Assembly (NCBI RefSeq): GCF_012927185.1
Contig: NZ_JABBGB010000001.1
Span: 186,001 to 250,000, forward strand
Source: Pseudoflavitalea sp. G-6-1-2
GTDB lineage: Bacteria; Bacteroidota; Bacteroidia; Chitinophagales; Chitinophagaceae
Length of the DNA stretch: 64,000 nucleotides
Direction: 5' to 3'
Shown: positions 25,186 through 34,259 of the stretch, piece after piece
How the letters are laid out: every line of letters begins with the position of its first letter
Position numbering within the stretch: position 1 is the first letter of the stretch
Notes under the pieces: generated by a model
Told to the model about the DNA's origin: nothing
Database searches by the model: none
What the model saw: the letters and a program-made list of their open reading frames with translations, nothing else
Translations under genes and position numbers: made by a program

Positions 25186-28100
25186 TTACAATATATACAA
25201 TTTTTCTAACTTGTAAGCTGATTTCCCGTCAGGTGTTTTAACCCTGAGACTGTAAATGTACACTCCCCTGCCTATCTTACTTCCGTACTCATCGCGCCCG
25301 TCCCAATTCACTTCACTCGAACGGTTTCCGGTTGAAAATATTGTACGTTTTAGTGTTTTTACCAGCTTGCCCGATACGGTATATACCTGAACAGTAACCG
25401 ATAATTCTTCACCCGGATGGTTATGGCTGAACCAGAACTGCGTATTCGTAGTGAACGGATTCGGGTAATTGAGCACATGCTCCAGCACCAGATCTGCATC
25501 GTTCACCACCCGAAACTCAAGCCTGGCCTCATTTGAGTTATTCACTGCGTCCCATGCCCTGAGCGTTAGCGTATGAGATCCCGGCTCCATCGGCGGTAGC
25601 TGGAATTTTACGATACCCCGTTTGTAATTGTCCGATTCCGCCTCATAAAACTGATTGAGTACGAAAGTCTGTTTTTGATCATTGTCAATAATGGCTACCA
25701 GATCGTGTCCGATGCCCGTGCCCATGATATTGATGCCCGAAGAATCGGCCAGTTTTGCCAGCAATACCGGTTTTGCATTGCTGATTCCTCCGCTCACAAA
25801 CTTTTCGTCGTTGAGCCATGCTCTGATGGATGGGCCATCCTTATCGCCACTGCCCGTTCCCGATCCTCCAACAATGAAGTCCCTGAATGCACCGCCGGCA
25901 TCTGTTATGCCGTTCTCTGCGTAGTAACTCATCTTGCCATTTCCATACTGGTAATTGATATCGCGGGGTACCACAAATTTGAAACTGAACAGGCCATTGG
26001 TTACCTGCGCTTTGCCTTTGAACAGCATGTTCTGCTGATTGGAGAAGCTGGTAACCGGACTACCGGGATCATTGCCTTTTGTCTGCTGTGTTTGGGGTTT
26101 GTCGAATATTATCGGATATACGGTTCCGTTATAATCGCTCAGCAGATTGCCGGCTTTGTCGGTAACCTGTCCGCTCACCGTGTATTCGTTGAGCGCTTTG
26201 AGTGTATCCGGAACGGTTGCTATTGCTTTGCCATTGATCTGGGTAGTGATGATATTGAATGCCGGGAAAGCGAGCCGCATGGCGGGATCGCCCAACAGCG
26301 TGAACTTCCGGTTATTGATCACATCACTGCTCGATGTGTACACCTGATTCTTTGCAATTTTAACTGCCTCGCCTAACCGGAGATAGTTGCCATCCGGCTG
26401 TTTCCGCAGGGCTGTACTCAGGTAGTTTTCATTCATGATGCGATTGCTGAAACTCTGCACCAGTCTGGTGGTGGTCATCAATGCAATGGCGCCTGTTTTG
26501 GAGCGAAGCAACAGGTTCTCACCGAGTGAGCTCACCAGCGGATTATCGAATGGACCGAAATCGCAGGTACCAGTGATGAAAAGCGGAAGCTTATCGGGAT
26601 TGTTGAAACTGTTCACGATATCCTGATCGAGCACTACTTCATCTGCCAGCCGCCGGTAACTGCCATGCCCCGTGTAATTCCAGATGAGGTTACCACTGAG
26701 CATTCTGCTGCTGATGGCCTGATTAACGGCGGGATAGCGCGCACCGGAGGCGCTGCTCTCCTGCGGATAGGCATCGAGATAGATCTTGCCGATGTTGAAA
26801 AGCGGGGAGGCGGTGGCGGCAGTTTGAGTGATCGATTCTGCATCCTGCAGGTGCAGGTTGCCATCTTCATCATCTGCTACAAAACTGAGTTCATTGCGCC
26901 AGGGGCCGAACGATTTTGGAGAGGCATATGCGAATATTTTGTCTACGATCTGCATAGCTTCCTGTTCATTGGAAGCGGGAATGCGGCCGATGCCGATATC
27001 GAGCAGATGAGTTCCGGGCGAAGCGATATCATCTCCATCATCCAGAAATCCAAAGAAATCATCGGAGGTGTAAGTGGCCAGCGGCTCCAGTGAAATCTTG
27101 CTCTCCCATGCCGGTACCAGGTTGGTGTTATTGCTGATGCGGTTTTTGTAATCGAAACTGGCAGCGCCCATCAAAAGCAGGTACTGCGGGCGTTTCAGGG
27201 CATCGCCGGAAGATTTGTCGTAATACATTTTTACCATGTCGCGCAGCGCAACGGGGTCGGGAATACCGGAAGAGAATTCGTTGTAGAGCTGATCGGTTGT
27301 AATGATGCGGCTGCTGATGCCATCTTTTTGCTGATGCCAGTCGGCCAGCCTTTTTGCCTGCGCCTGCAACGTCGGAGCAGTAACGATGAGCATGTTCACA
27401 GGGTCGCCCGCGTGCAGATCCTGATTGGCCACTCTTCCTGCAGCAATGGGAGCCATCGCGCGCGTAGGAACGAATGCCACATATTCTTTCAGCTGCTGAG
27501 ATCCGTTGGTGAACCGGCAGACCTCTCCACTAACGCTGGTGATCATGCGCAATGGTTGTGCGGCATTGGTTACATCCCATACGTTTGTTGAAGCATCTGC
27601 CTGATCGATGAGGAATTCGCCGGTATTGCCCGGACCAACGGAACTCCAGTCGCGAAAAAGCAGTTGATTTCTCCCCTGCATTTTCAGAGCGGCCGTTCCG
27701 TGGAATTCGAACCAGTCGAGCCATCCCTGTGCATTGGCGCTTCCGGGAGTGTAATCGATGCTGAGACTGAAGTTTTCCTGAGCCGGACTGAAACTGCCTT
27801 CTCCCCCAACGCTCTGGGCAAAGAGATCGTAAGTACCGGTAGGCACGGCAGGCATGTTAATCGAAAAAACGGCATTGCCGTTAACAGTGAAGCCAAAACG
27901 GCTGACATTGCCGAAAGATCTTGAAATGCATCTGGCCCTGAGCGTGGCCGGAGCGGCCGTGATGCCGGGGAGCTGGAAGGAGAAGTTCCGCTTCAGCGAC
28001 TTGCCGCCCACGTCTGCAAAATCGATTCCATACCAGTCTTTACCACTGCTGAGCACATTAACGGAATCGAGCTCGTACCTATATCGTTCATTGAAAAAGC

Positions 28101-28611
28101 GGATACTTGTATTTGGAGCCGGAGATGCAGGCTGCGACTGAATTCTGAGGCCTGTTCCTCCTACCGTAATATAATAGAATGCCTGATCGCTGTACAGATT
28201 CTTTACCTGTGAGAAGGTTCGGGAGGAGGCATCGGCAGTCCAGTGATGAGGCCCTTCGGACCAGAAAAGCAGGTAATCGTTGCCATTGAGCTGTCCGTCG
28301 CCACCATCCTCGGCCCAGACGGCCACTTCGGCAAGATCATCTGTTCGGGGAGATGCCGGGTTTTCGGAGAGCATTCCGCCTCCGTTTCCATAGATGCGGA
28401 AAGAAGAAACCGGCAGGCCGTTTACATTCAGGCCCAGTGTTTGCAGAAAGGGGATATCCAGCTTGTAAACGCCTGGGGCATTTACAGCAATTTTGAACCA
28501 ATTGCCCGAAGCCAGCACCGAATGGGGTGCATAGGTACGCTGACCATGGAGAGCACTCCATTGGAGCAGCAACACTAATACGCTCAGGGAAAAGGTAATA
28601 CGCCGGCACAT
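25186..28611 (-). CDS. porU: Type IX secretion sortase PorU (C25-type)
   Basis: The protein is 1141 residues from ATG 28611. The open frame extends to 28662, but the shorter start gives a good signal peptide (CRRITFSLSVLVLLLQWSALHG) and lies just after a promoter. PorU removes C-terminal sorting domains of type IX cargo and transfers the protein to A-LPS. The gingipain-like catalytic region is present, with histidine in LIWNYTGHGSYRRLADEVV (about residue 646) and cysteine in LFITGTCDFGPFDN (about 681). The C-terminus has a FlgD-like domain (VNWDGRDEYGSKIGRGVYIY). It is divergent from gldJ, as type IX core genes often cluster. Cell surface. Confidence 0.95.
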   Translation of the reverse strand: MCRRITFSLSVLVLLLQWSALHGQRTYAPHSVLASGNWFKIAVNAPGVYKLDIPFLQTLGLNVNGLPVSSFRIYGNGGGMLSENPASPRTDDLAEVAVWAEDGGDGQLNGNDYLLFWSEGPHHWTADASSRTFSQVKNLYSDQAFYYITVGGTGLRIQSQPASPAPNTSIRFFNERYRYELDSVNVLSSGKDWYGIDFADVGGKSLKRNFSFQLPGITAAPATLRARCISRSFGNVSRFGFTVNGNAVFSINMPAVPTGTYDLFAQSVGGEGSFSPAQENFSLSIDYTPGSANAQGWLDWFEFHGTAALKMQGRNQLLFRDWSSVGPGNTGEFLIDQADASTNVWDVTNAAQPLRMITSVSGEVCRFTNGSQQLKEYVAFVPTRAMAPIAAGRVANQDLHAGDPVNMLIVTAPTLQAQAKRLADWHQQKDGISSRIITTDQLYNEFSSGIPDPVALRDMVKMYYDKSSGDALKRPQYLLLMGAASFDYKNRISNNTNLVPAWESKISLEPLATYTSDDFFGFLDDGDDIASPGTHLLDIGIGRIPASNEQEAMQIVDKIFAYASPKSFGPWRNELSFVADDEDGNLHLQDAESITQTAATASPLFNIGKIYLDAYPQESSASGARYPAVNQAISSRMLSGNLIWNYTGHGSYRRLADEVVLDQDIVNSFNNPDKLPLFITGTCDFGPFDNPLVSSLGENLLLRSKTGAIALMTTTRLVQSFSNRIMNENYLSTALRKQPDGNYLRLGEAVKIAKNQVYTSSSDVINNRKFTLLGDPAMRLAFPAFNIITTQINGKAIATVPDTLKALNEYTVSGQVTDKAGNLLSDYNGTVYPIIFDKPQTQQTKGNDPGSPVTSFSNQQNMLFKGKAQVTNGLFSFKFVVPRDINYQYGNGKMSYYAENGITDAGGAFRDFIVGGSGTGSGDKDGPSIRAWLNDEKFVSGGISNAKPVLLAKLADSSGINIMGTGIGHDLVAIIDNDQKQTFVLNQFYEAESDNYKRGIVKFQLPPMEPGSHTLTLRAWDAVNNSNEARLEFRVVNDADLVLEHVLNYPNPFTTNTQFWFSHNHPGEELSVTVQVYTVSGKLVKTLKRTIFSTGNRSSEVNWDGRDEYGSKIGRGVYIYSLRVKTPDGKSAYKLEKLYIL

Positions 28612-28616
28612 CTGAT

Positions 28617-28648
28617 CAAAAATAATTGGAAAGTGCCTATATTCGCAA
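28617..28648 (-). promoter_or_regulatory. Predicted porU promoter
   Basis: On the minus strand, TTG (28646-28648), a 21-nt spacer and TATTTTTG (28617-28624) match the Bacteroidota consensus. The -7 box ends only 5 nt before the chosen start codon, so the transcript would be leaderless or nearly so. Confidence 0.5.
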
Positions 28649-28743
28649 TAATAAAATTTCAATATTTTATCCGGAAACCGTACAATTTTTGGGCTTCCGC
28701 AGCGTTTAACTTAATTGAACCAAAAGGCATAAAGCTATCTAAA

Positions 28744-30294
28744 ATGAACTTGAAAAACCTATTCATCCTGGCATCCTGCGCAGCTGCTCTTACTGCTTGT
28801 AAGAACGATGCAAAGAAATCGGGAAAATCCGATGTAACCGGCTGGAACTACAACGACAAGAACATGGGCGGTTATCAGGTATCCCGCGAGAAAGAGCAAC
28901 GCACCGGTCCTGGTCTCGTGTTTGTTCAGGGTGGTACCTTCATGATGGGAGCTACCGAGGAAGATGTAATGAGCGACTGGAACAACGTGCCTGCACGTAA
29001 AACCGTTAACTCATTCTATATCGACCGTACAGAGGTGGCCAATATCCACTACCGCGAGTACCTCTACTGGCTCAATAATACGTTTGATGCAGATGAGTAC
29101 CTGGCTGTTCGTCAGGGTGCCCTTCCCGATACACTGGTATGGCGCAGTGAGCTGGCTTATAATGAACCAATGGTTGAATATTATTTCCGTCACCCTGCAT
29201 ACAACTACTATCCTGTAGTAGGTGTAACCTGGAGACAAGCACATGACTTCTGTCTCTGGCGCTCAGACCGTGTGAATGAGCTGGCGCTGGTAGCCAAAGG
29301 CTTCATCAATAAAACATCTCTTAAAAATATTCAGGGACAAGGCAGTGAAAGCTTCAACACCAAATCTTACCTGGTGGGCCTCACTACACCAACTCCCGGA
29401 AACAGTGTTCGTTCTAAAAAGAACCCACTGAAAAATCCAAACGGCACACCAAGAACTACCGTAACATTTGAAGATGGTATTCTGCTTCCGAACTACCGCC
29501 TCCCAACAGAAGCTGAATGGGAATATGCCGCCCTCGGCCTCGTGGGTCAGAACCCAAGCCCCAGCCGCAAAGAAGGAAAACGCGGTGAGGAGCTCATCAC
29601 CAACAAACAGGTTTATTCCTGGAGCCAGAACGTGAATGGTCTTCGCGACACACGCCGCGGCGCATGGCAGGGAACTTTCCTCGCCAACTTCAAAAGAGGA
29701 AATGGTGATAACATGGGTGTTGCAGGTGGTCTTAACGACCGTGCTGTGTACACTGCACCGGTAACTTCTTTCTATCCCAACTCTTTCGGTCTGTATAATA
29801 TGTCTGGTAACGTTAACGAATGGGTAGGTGATGTGTATCGCCCAATGAACGGTACCGATGTGGACGATGTAGCTCCATTCCGTGGTAACTACTTCCAGAA
29901 CGATTTCAAGAATAAAGACGGTGAATACGAGAAAGACAGTCTGGGCCGCGTAAAACGCGTGTATGCTACAGACGACGAAAGCAAAAGCCGCCGCAATTAC
30001 CAGAAAGCAAACGTGATCAACTACCTCGATGGCGACTCACTGCTGCTCGGTGTTAAATACGGTTACGGTGTAACTACTCTCGTGTCCGACAGCTCACGCG
30101 TAATCAAAGGTGGAAGCTGGAACGACCGCGCTTACTGGCTCTCTCCCGGCAGCCGCCGTTTCATGGAAGAGAATCAGGCAAGCAGCACAGTTGGTTTCCG
30201 TTGCGCTATGGACCGCGTAGGCAGCCCTGAAGGTAACGGCCGCAAAACCGGTATCGATTACCCAAGCCGCAGACAGAACACCAGAAAAAGATAA
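28744..30294 (+). CDS. gldJ: Gliding motility / type IX secretion lipoprotein GldJ
   Basis: The protein is 516 residues from ATG 28744, which gives a lipoprotein signal (MNLKNLFILASCAAALTAC). A formylglycine-generating-enzyme-like fold follows: GPGLVFVQGGTFMMGA, FYIDRTEVANIHYREYLYWL, YYPVVGVTWRQAHDFCLWRS, YRLPTEAEWEYAALG, YNMSGNVNEWVGDV, VIKGGSWNDRAYWLSPGSRR and VGFRCAM. GldJ, related to GldK, is needed for type IX secretion and gliding in Flavobacterium. The downstream murF neighbour is also found next to gldJ there, which supports the name over GldK. Outer-membrane lipoprotein. Confidence 0.92.
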   Translation: MNLKNLFILASCAAALTACKNDAKKSGKSDVTGWNYNDKNMGGYQVSREKEQRTGPGLVFVQGGTFMMGATEEDVMSDWNNVPARKTVNSFYIDRTEVANIHYREYLYWLNNTFDADEYLAVRQGALPDTLVWRSELAYNEPMVEYYFRHPAYNYYPVVGVTWRQAHDFCLWRSDRVNELALVAKGFINKTSLKNIQGQGSESFNTKSYLVGLTTPTPGNSVRSKKNPLKNPNGTPRTTVTFEDGILLPNYRLPTEAEWEYAALGLVGQNPSPSRKEGKRGEELITNKQVYSWSQNVNGLRDTRRGAWQGTFLANFKRGNGDNMGVAGGLNDRAVYTAPVTSFYPNSFGLYNMSGNVNEWVGDVYRPMNGTDVDDVAPFRGNYFQNDFKNKDGEYEKDSLGRVKRVYATDDESKSRRNYQKANVINYLDGDSLLLGVKYGYGVTTLVSDSSRVIKGGSWNDRAYWLSPGSRRFMEENQASSTVGFRCAMDRVGSPEGNGRKTGIDYPSRRQNTRKR

Positions 30295-30315
30295 GTTCAT
30301 TTAAGATAATAAAAG

Positions 30316-30341
30316 AGCCGTCTGAATAAGACGGCTTTTTT
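30316..30341 (+). terminator. Rho-independent terminator after gldJ
   Basis: AGCCGTCT (30316-30323) pairs with AGACGGCT (30329-30336) around a 5-nt loop, followed by a run of T. Confidence 0.8.
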
Positions 30342-30348
30342 ATTTCCA

Positions 30349-30356
30349 TACATTTG
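30349..30356 (+). promoter_or_regulatory. Putative -7 box for murF
   Basis: TACATTTG matches TAnnTTTG and ends 18 nt before the ATG at 30375. No clear -33 element is seen because the region overlaps the gldJ terminator. Confidence 0.4.
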
Positions 30357-30374
30357 CCCTCATCATTGCAGACT

Positions 30375-31649
30375 ATGACAAGCATCCCTCAATTATATTC
30401 CATCTATCAGCAATACCCTTCGGTACAAACAGATACCCGTGCGCTCAAAGCCGGCGATCTCTACTTCGCACTGAAAGGGCCCAACTTCAACGGCAATACT
30501 TTTGCTCAGGCGGCGCTCGATGCAGGAGCCGCTTATTCGATTGTTGATGAAGCGCCGGCTGTTCCCAATGAGCGGATTCTTGTAGTGGACAATGTGTTGC
30601 ATACCCTGCAGCAACTGGCCAAACACCATCGTCAGCAATTCAACATACCATTTATTGCTATTACCGGCAGCAACGGAAAAACCACTACCAAGGAACTGGT
30701 AAGCACCGTGCTCGCCGCGAAATACAAAACATATACAACCCAGGGCAACCTGAACAATCATATCGGCATTCCGCTTACCATTCTTCGCGTAAAGCCCGAT
30801 GCAGAAATGGCCGTAATCGAAATGGGCGCAAATCACCAGCTTGAGATCGCCGATTACTGCACCTACACCCTGCCCACCCACGGCATCATCACCAATGCAG
30901 GAAAAGCGCACCTCGAAGGCTTCGGTGGCATTGAAGGTGTTCGCAAAGGAAAAGGCGAACTCTATGATTATCTCCGCGCCACCAATGGCACTGCCTTCGT
31001 AATGTGGGATTACGATTACCTGCAGCAAATGAGCAAGGGCATTAGCAACATGATCACTTACGGAACAAGTGACGCAACTGTAACCGGACAGGTAGCTCAA
31101 AGCGAACCCTTCCTCTCTGTAAACATCAGCAGTGGCAAGCCTTTCAGCATACATTCGAAACTGGTAGGCGCTTACAATCTTCCCAATATTCTGGTAGCAG
31201 TTACTGTTGGCCAGCATTTCGGTGTAACCAATGAAGCCATTCAATCGGCCATCGAAAATTACACACCCTCCAACAGCCGCTCTCAGCTGATCACGGCAGG
31301 TAGCAATCAGATCATTCTGGATGCCTACAATGCCAATCCAAGCAGCATGCGCGCAGCGATCGAAAACTTTGCATCGCTGAGTGGCAAAGACAAAGTACTG
31401 ATGTTGGGAGGAATGATGGAACTCGGTCCGGAATCATTGCAGGAGCATCAGCAGATCGTTGACCTCATTAGTCAGTATCCATGGAAAGCTGTGGTGCTGG
31501 TAGGCGAAGATTTCAGAAAACTGCAGCATCCGTTCGTGGATCTCGAAAATGCAGCCGCAGCTAAGGAATGGCTCACTGCACAACAATTTGAACACACCCA
31601 TATTCTGGTGAAAGGATCGCGCAGCATGAAGATGGAGCAGGTGCTTTGA
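30375..31649 (+). CDS. murF: UDP-N-acetylmuramoyl-tripeptide--D-alanyl-D-alanine ligase
   Basis: The protein is 424 residues from the ATG at 30375; the frame also opens at a TTG at 30354, inside the putative -7 box. The enzyme adds D-Ala-D-Ala to the UDP-MurNAc-tripeptide in cytoplasmic peptidoglycan synthesis. The Mur ligase N-domain (QTDTRALKAGDLYFALKGPNFNG), P-loop (ITGSNGKTTTKELV), VIEMGANHQLEIADYC, ITNAGKAHLEGFGG and the C-terminal ILDAYNANPSSMRAAIENF are all present. It follows gldJ with a terminator between, so it can be transcribed independently. Confidence 0.95.
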   Translation: MTSIPQLYSIYQQYPSVQTDTRALKAGDLYFALKGPNFNGNTFAQAALDAGAAYSIVDEAPAVPNERILVVDNVLHTLQQLAKHHRQQFNIPFIAITGSNGKTTTKELVSTVLAAKYKTYTTQGNLNNHIGIPLTILRVKPDAEMAVIEMGANHQLEIADYCTYTLPTHGIITNAGKAHLEGFGGIEGVRKGKGELYDYLRATNGTAFVMWDYDYLQQMSKGISNMITYGTSDATVTGQVAQSEPFLSVNISSGKPFSIHSKLVGAYNLPNILVAVTVGQHFGVTNEAIQSAIENYTPSNSRSQLITAGSNQIILDAYNANPSSMRAAIENFASLSGKDKVLMLGGMMELGPESLQEHQQIVDLISQYPWKAVVLVGEDFRKLQHPFVDLENAAAAKEWLTAQQFEHTHILVKGSRSMKMEQVL

Positions 31650-31655
31650 TGCCAA

Positions 31656-32453
31656 TCAGTTGGTTTGCTTTAAATATCGCTGAAGCGTTTTCACCTGCGT
31701 CATTGCTTTAAGTTGCAACTGGTCTTTTTCTTCTGTCCAGTGTTGTTGAAGCTGCTTCAATTGCAACTGTTCCTCATCCGGCATATGTTGTATGCTGTCT
31801 TCATCGAAGTAGGAAAGCGCAATGTATTTGTCGTTGAGATCGCCGAGTAAGGTAGTCAGATCAAGTAATTTTTGATCGCTTTTCCATTCATTGAAAGGAT
31901 AATTGATTGGCAGCTCCTCTTTCAGTATCTTTTTTACATAGATCAGATCTTTCAGGGCTTTGCGGATACCATGCAGTTCTTCTTCATGCTCCAATGCCAG
32001 CAGCAATATTTTGATGGAGGCGATCTTCTGCTGCACAAACTGTCGCACAGTATCTTCATCAATTTTCGACGGCAATTTTTCTCTCAGCTCTTTGATGGAG
32101 CTGCTTACGGAAACATCTTCAATATTCAGCACCAGCAACTCTTTGGCAAGAAATAAATCATGGTGCAGACTTTTGATGAACTTCGGAAAGGAATCTTCCT
32201 GCGGCTCCAGTTTTTCGAGCACGAGTTGCAGATCGCGAACAGTGCCGCAGCTGCGGTAGATGAGCTTGAGATCGTCGGGCAGTTGCAATTTGCGGTCCGC
32301 TACCTGCAATAACCGGATGAATGCCCTGAGCTTCTTGTACGCAACACGAAGGTCGTGAATCATATCAGCCTTGAACTCACCGGGTATCTCCCGGCAAAGG
32401 TGCTGAATGGTGCGACCGTAGTTGTTCACCACTTTTGCGAGCTGCTTTTTCAT
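31656..32453 (-). CDS. CHAD domain protein
   Basis: The 265-residue helical protein begins VNNYGRTIQHLCREIPG and contains DMIHDLRVAYKKLRAFIRLL, the CHAD signature of conserved His, Arg and Lys residues. Further basic helices follow (IYRSCGTVRDLQLVLEKL). CHAD proteins bind inorganic polyphosphate through the basic surface and often occur with CYTH phosphatases or polyphosphate genes. None is adjacent here, so its partner is unknown. It is convergent with murF (6 nt between the stops). Confidence 0.85.
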   Translation of the reverse strand: MKKQLAKVVNNYGRTIQHLCREIPGEFKADMIHDLRVAYKKLRAFIRLLQVADRKLQLPDDLKLIYRSCGTVRDLQLVLEKLEPQEDSFPKFIKSLHHDLFLAKELLVLNIEDVSVSSSIKELREKLPSKIDEDTVRQFVQQKIASIKILLLALEHEEELHGIRKALKDLIYVKKILKEELPINYPFNEWKSDQKLLDLTTLLGDLNDKYIALSYFDEDSIQHMPDEEQLQLKQLQQHWTEEKDQLQLKAMTQVKTLQRYLKQTN

Positions 32454-32501
32454 GGTGTGATTTTTTCGCGTTGCCGTTTTTGGCAGTACCGGAAGTTAAG
32501 C

Positions 32502-32536
32502 AAAAAAAGCGACCAGATGATTCCCATCCGGTCGCT
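32502..32536 (-). terminator. Rho-independent terminator after metZ
   Basis: AGCGACCAGATG pairs with CATCCGGTCGCT (32508-32536) with one mismatch and a 5-nt loop. On the minus strand seven T follow. Confidence 0.75.
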
Positions 32537-32586
32537 TCATTCAAATTGTATATTTCTTTCCGCAGTTGGGCTGCGGTCGGTAACAT

Positions 32587-33753
32587 CTAGTTCTCCAGTG
32601 CCTGCAAAATATCAGCGAGAATATCTTCCGCCTTCTCCAGTCCTACAGAAATTCGGATAAGCCCCGGCGTTATATTCACTGCTGCACGTTCTTCTTCCGT
32701 GAGCTTTGCATGCGTAGTGCTTGCAGGATGCGAAGCAATGCTTCTGCTATCTCCCAGATTTGCGGTGAGCGACAGCATCTGCAATTTGTCGAGGAAGCTA
32801 CGGCCCGCTTCCAGTCCACCTTTCAGCTCAAAACAAACAATTCCTCCGCCATTGGTCATCTGCTTTTTGGCGATAGCATGTTGCGGATGGCTGGGCAGCC
32901 AGGGATATTTCAGCGAAGCAATGGCAGGATGTTTTTCCAGCTGCTCCGCCAGGAACAACGCATTCTTTCCATGACGCTCCATGCGAACATCCAGTGTTTC
33001 GAGACTCTTGCTGAGCACCCATGCATTGAATGGAGACAATGACGGTCCGGTACTGCGGCAGAAAAGATAGATGTCTTTGATCAGCTCTTTCTTTCCTACG
33101 ATCACGCCACCCAGTACGCGGCCCTGTCCATCCATCCACTTCGTGGCTGAATGCACTACCAGATCGGCACCGAATTCAATCGGACGCTGACCGATAGGCG
33201 TAGCAAAACAGTTGTCTACATTGAATATAAGGTTGTGTTTCTTCGCGAGTGCAGAAGCTGCTTCCATATCCACCAGATCGAGACCGGGATTGGTAGGTGT
33301 TTCCACAAAGATCATCTTTGTATTCGGACGAACCAGCGCTTCCCATGTTTCCGGTTTGTCTGCTTCGAAGTACGTATACTCGATGCCAAACTTCGGCAGG
33401 AATTTAGTGATCACCGTATGCGTGCTTCCGAAGATCGCGTTGCAAACCAGCAGGTGATCGCCCTGCTTCATCAATGCCATGAAAGAAGCGAAGATGGCGC
33501 TCATGCCCGATGCCGTTGCATAACCTGCTTCGGCTCCTTCGAGTGCACAAACTTTATCTACAAATTCTTTTACGTTGGGATTGCTGAAACGGCTGTAGAT
33601 ATTGAAATCGGTTTCATCAGCAAAGGTGGCGCGCATTTCTTCCGCATCGTCGAAACAAAAACTGCTGGTGAGGAACATCGGCGTGCTATGTTCCATTTCG
33701 TTGGTACGTTCTGTCTGGATACGGATGGCCTTAGTTATGGGATGTTGCTGCAT
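32587..33753 (-). CDS. metZ: O-acyl-homoserine sulfhydrylase / trans-sulfuration PLP enzyme (MetZ-like)
   Basis: The 388-residue Cys/Met-metabolism PLP enzyme has IYSRFSNPNVKEFVDKVCALEGAE, ATASGMSAIFASFMAL, IFVETPTNPGLDLVD, and the PLP lysine (about K205) in VVHSATKWMDGQGRVLGG. The C-terminal SLGD-type motif reads LTANLGDSRSIASHPASTTH. MetZ-type members condense O-acylhomoserine with sulfide to give homocysteine. A cystathionine gamma-synthase role cannot be excluded from sequence. It follows an OsmC gene by 7 nt and lies close to divergent metX, which supplies O-acylhomoserine, so methionine synthesis is the likely role. Cytoplasmic. Confidence 0.88.
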   Translation of the reverse strand: MQQHPITKAIRIQTERTNEMEHSTPMFLTSSFCFDDAEEMRATFADETDFNIYSRFSNPNVKEFVDKVCALEGAEAGYATASGMSAIFASFMALMKQGDHLLVCNAIFGSTHTVITKFLPKFGIEYTYFEADKPETWEALVRPNTKMIFVETPTNPGLDLVDMEAASALAKKHNLIFNVDNCFATPIGQRPIEFGADLVVHSATKWMDGQGRVLGGVIVGKKELIKDIYLFCRSTGPSLSPFNAWVLSKSLETLDVRMERHGKNALFLAEQLEKHPAIASLKYPWLPSHPQHAIAKKQMTNGGGIVCFELKGGLEAGRSFLDKLQMLSLTANLGDSRSIASHPASTTHAKLTEEERAAVNITPGLIRISVGLEKAEDILADILQALEN

Positions 33754-33760
33754 AATAATG

Positions 33761-34192
33761 TTAGATATTTTGATCGTTCACGCGCACCGTCCAGCTAAGT
33801 GAACCGCCTGCACGGCGCAGTGTTTCTGCAACAGAACAATATTTGTCAATGGATAGTTCGGCCGCTCTGTACGCTTTCTGCGGGTCGATCTCTCCTTTCA
33901 GTTCAAAAACAATTGTCACATTCTTCCAGAGGGAAGGCTCTTTACCGGGCTCGCGCTCGCCTTCGATCTTCATGGAAAATCCTTCGATATTCTGGCGCTG
34001 TTTCTTGAGAATGGATACGATATCGATGGCGCTGCATCCTCCTAACCCCATGAGCAGCAATTGCATGGGCCTTGCTCCAAAATCCGATCCGCCGCCCTCC
34101 GTGCTGTTATCTATCTGAACGGTATGGCCGTATGCGTCTTTTGCTTCAAAGCCGTAATCGCCTTTTACCCGTTCCAATTCAATTTTTATCAT
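33761..34192 (-). CDS. OsmC family protein
   Basis: The 143-residue protein has the OsmC/Ohr fold with both redox cysteines: LLMGLGGCSAIDIVSILKKQ (first) and SIDKYCSVAETLRRAG (second). Ohr/OsmC proteins reduce organic peroxides with lipoyl or other thiols. This one belongs to the YhfA-like subgroup (TVQIDNSTEGGGSDFGARPM), whose substrate is less certain. It is the first gene of a two-gene unit with metZ and divergent from metX, suggesting a link between sulfur metabolism and thiol stress. Cytoplasmic. Confidence 0.88.
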   Translation of the reverse strand: MIKIELERVKGDYGFEAKDAYGHTVQIDNSTEGGGSDFGARPMQLLLMGLGGCSAIDIVSILKKQRQNIEGFSMKIEGEREPGKEPSLWKNVTIVFELKGEIDPQKAYRAAELSIDKYCSVAETLRRAGGSLSWTVRVNDQNI

Positions 34193-34259
34193 GGTAAAGA
34201 TTTTTGCAAATGTAATTCATGCAGGCATTTACTTTGCACCCTGAATCAGTATTGACCGA

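Noticed and set aside
34193-34259. Possible SAM riboswitch before metX
   Set aside because: The gap to the divergent OsmC gene is only 67 bp, and I see no SAM-I or SAM-II core elements.
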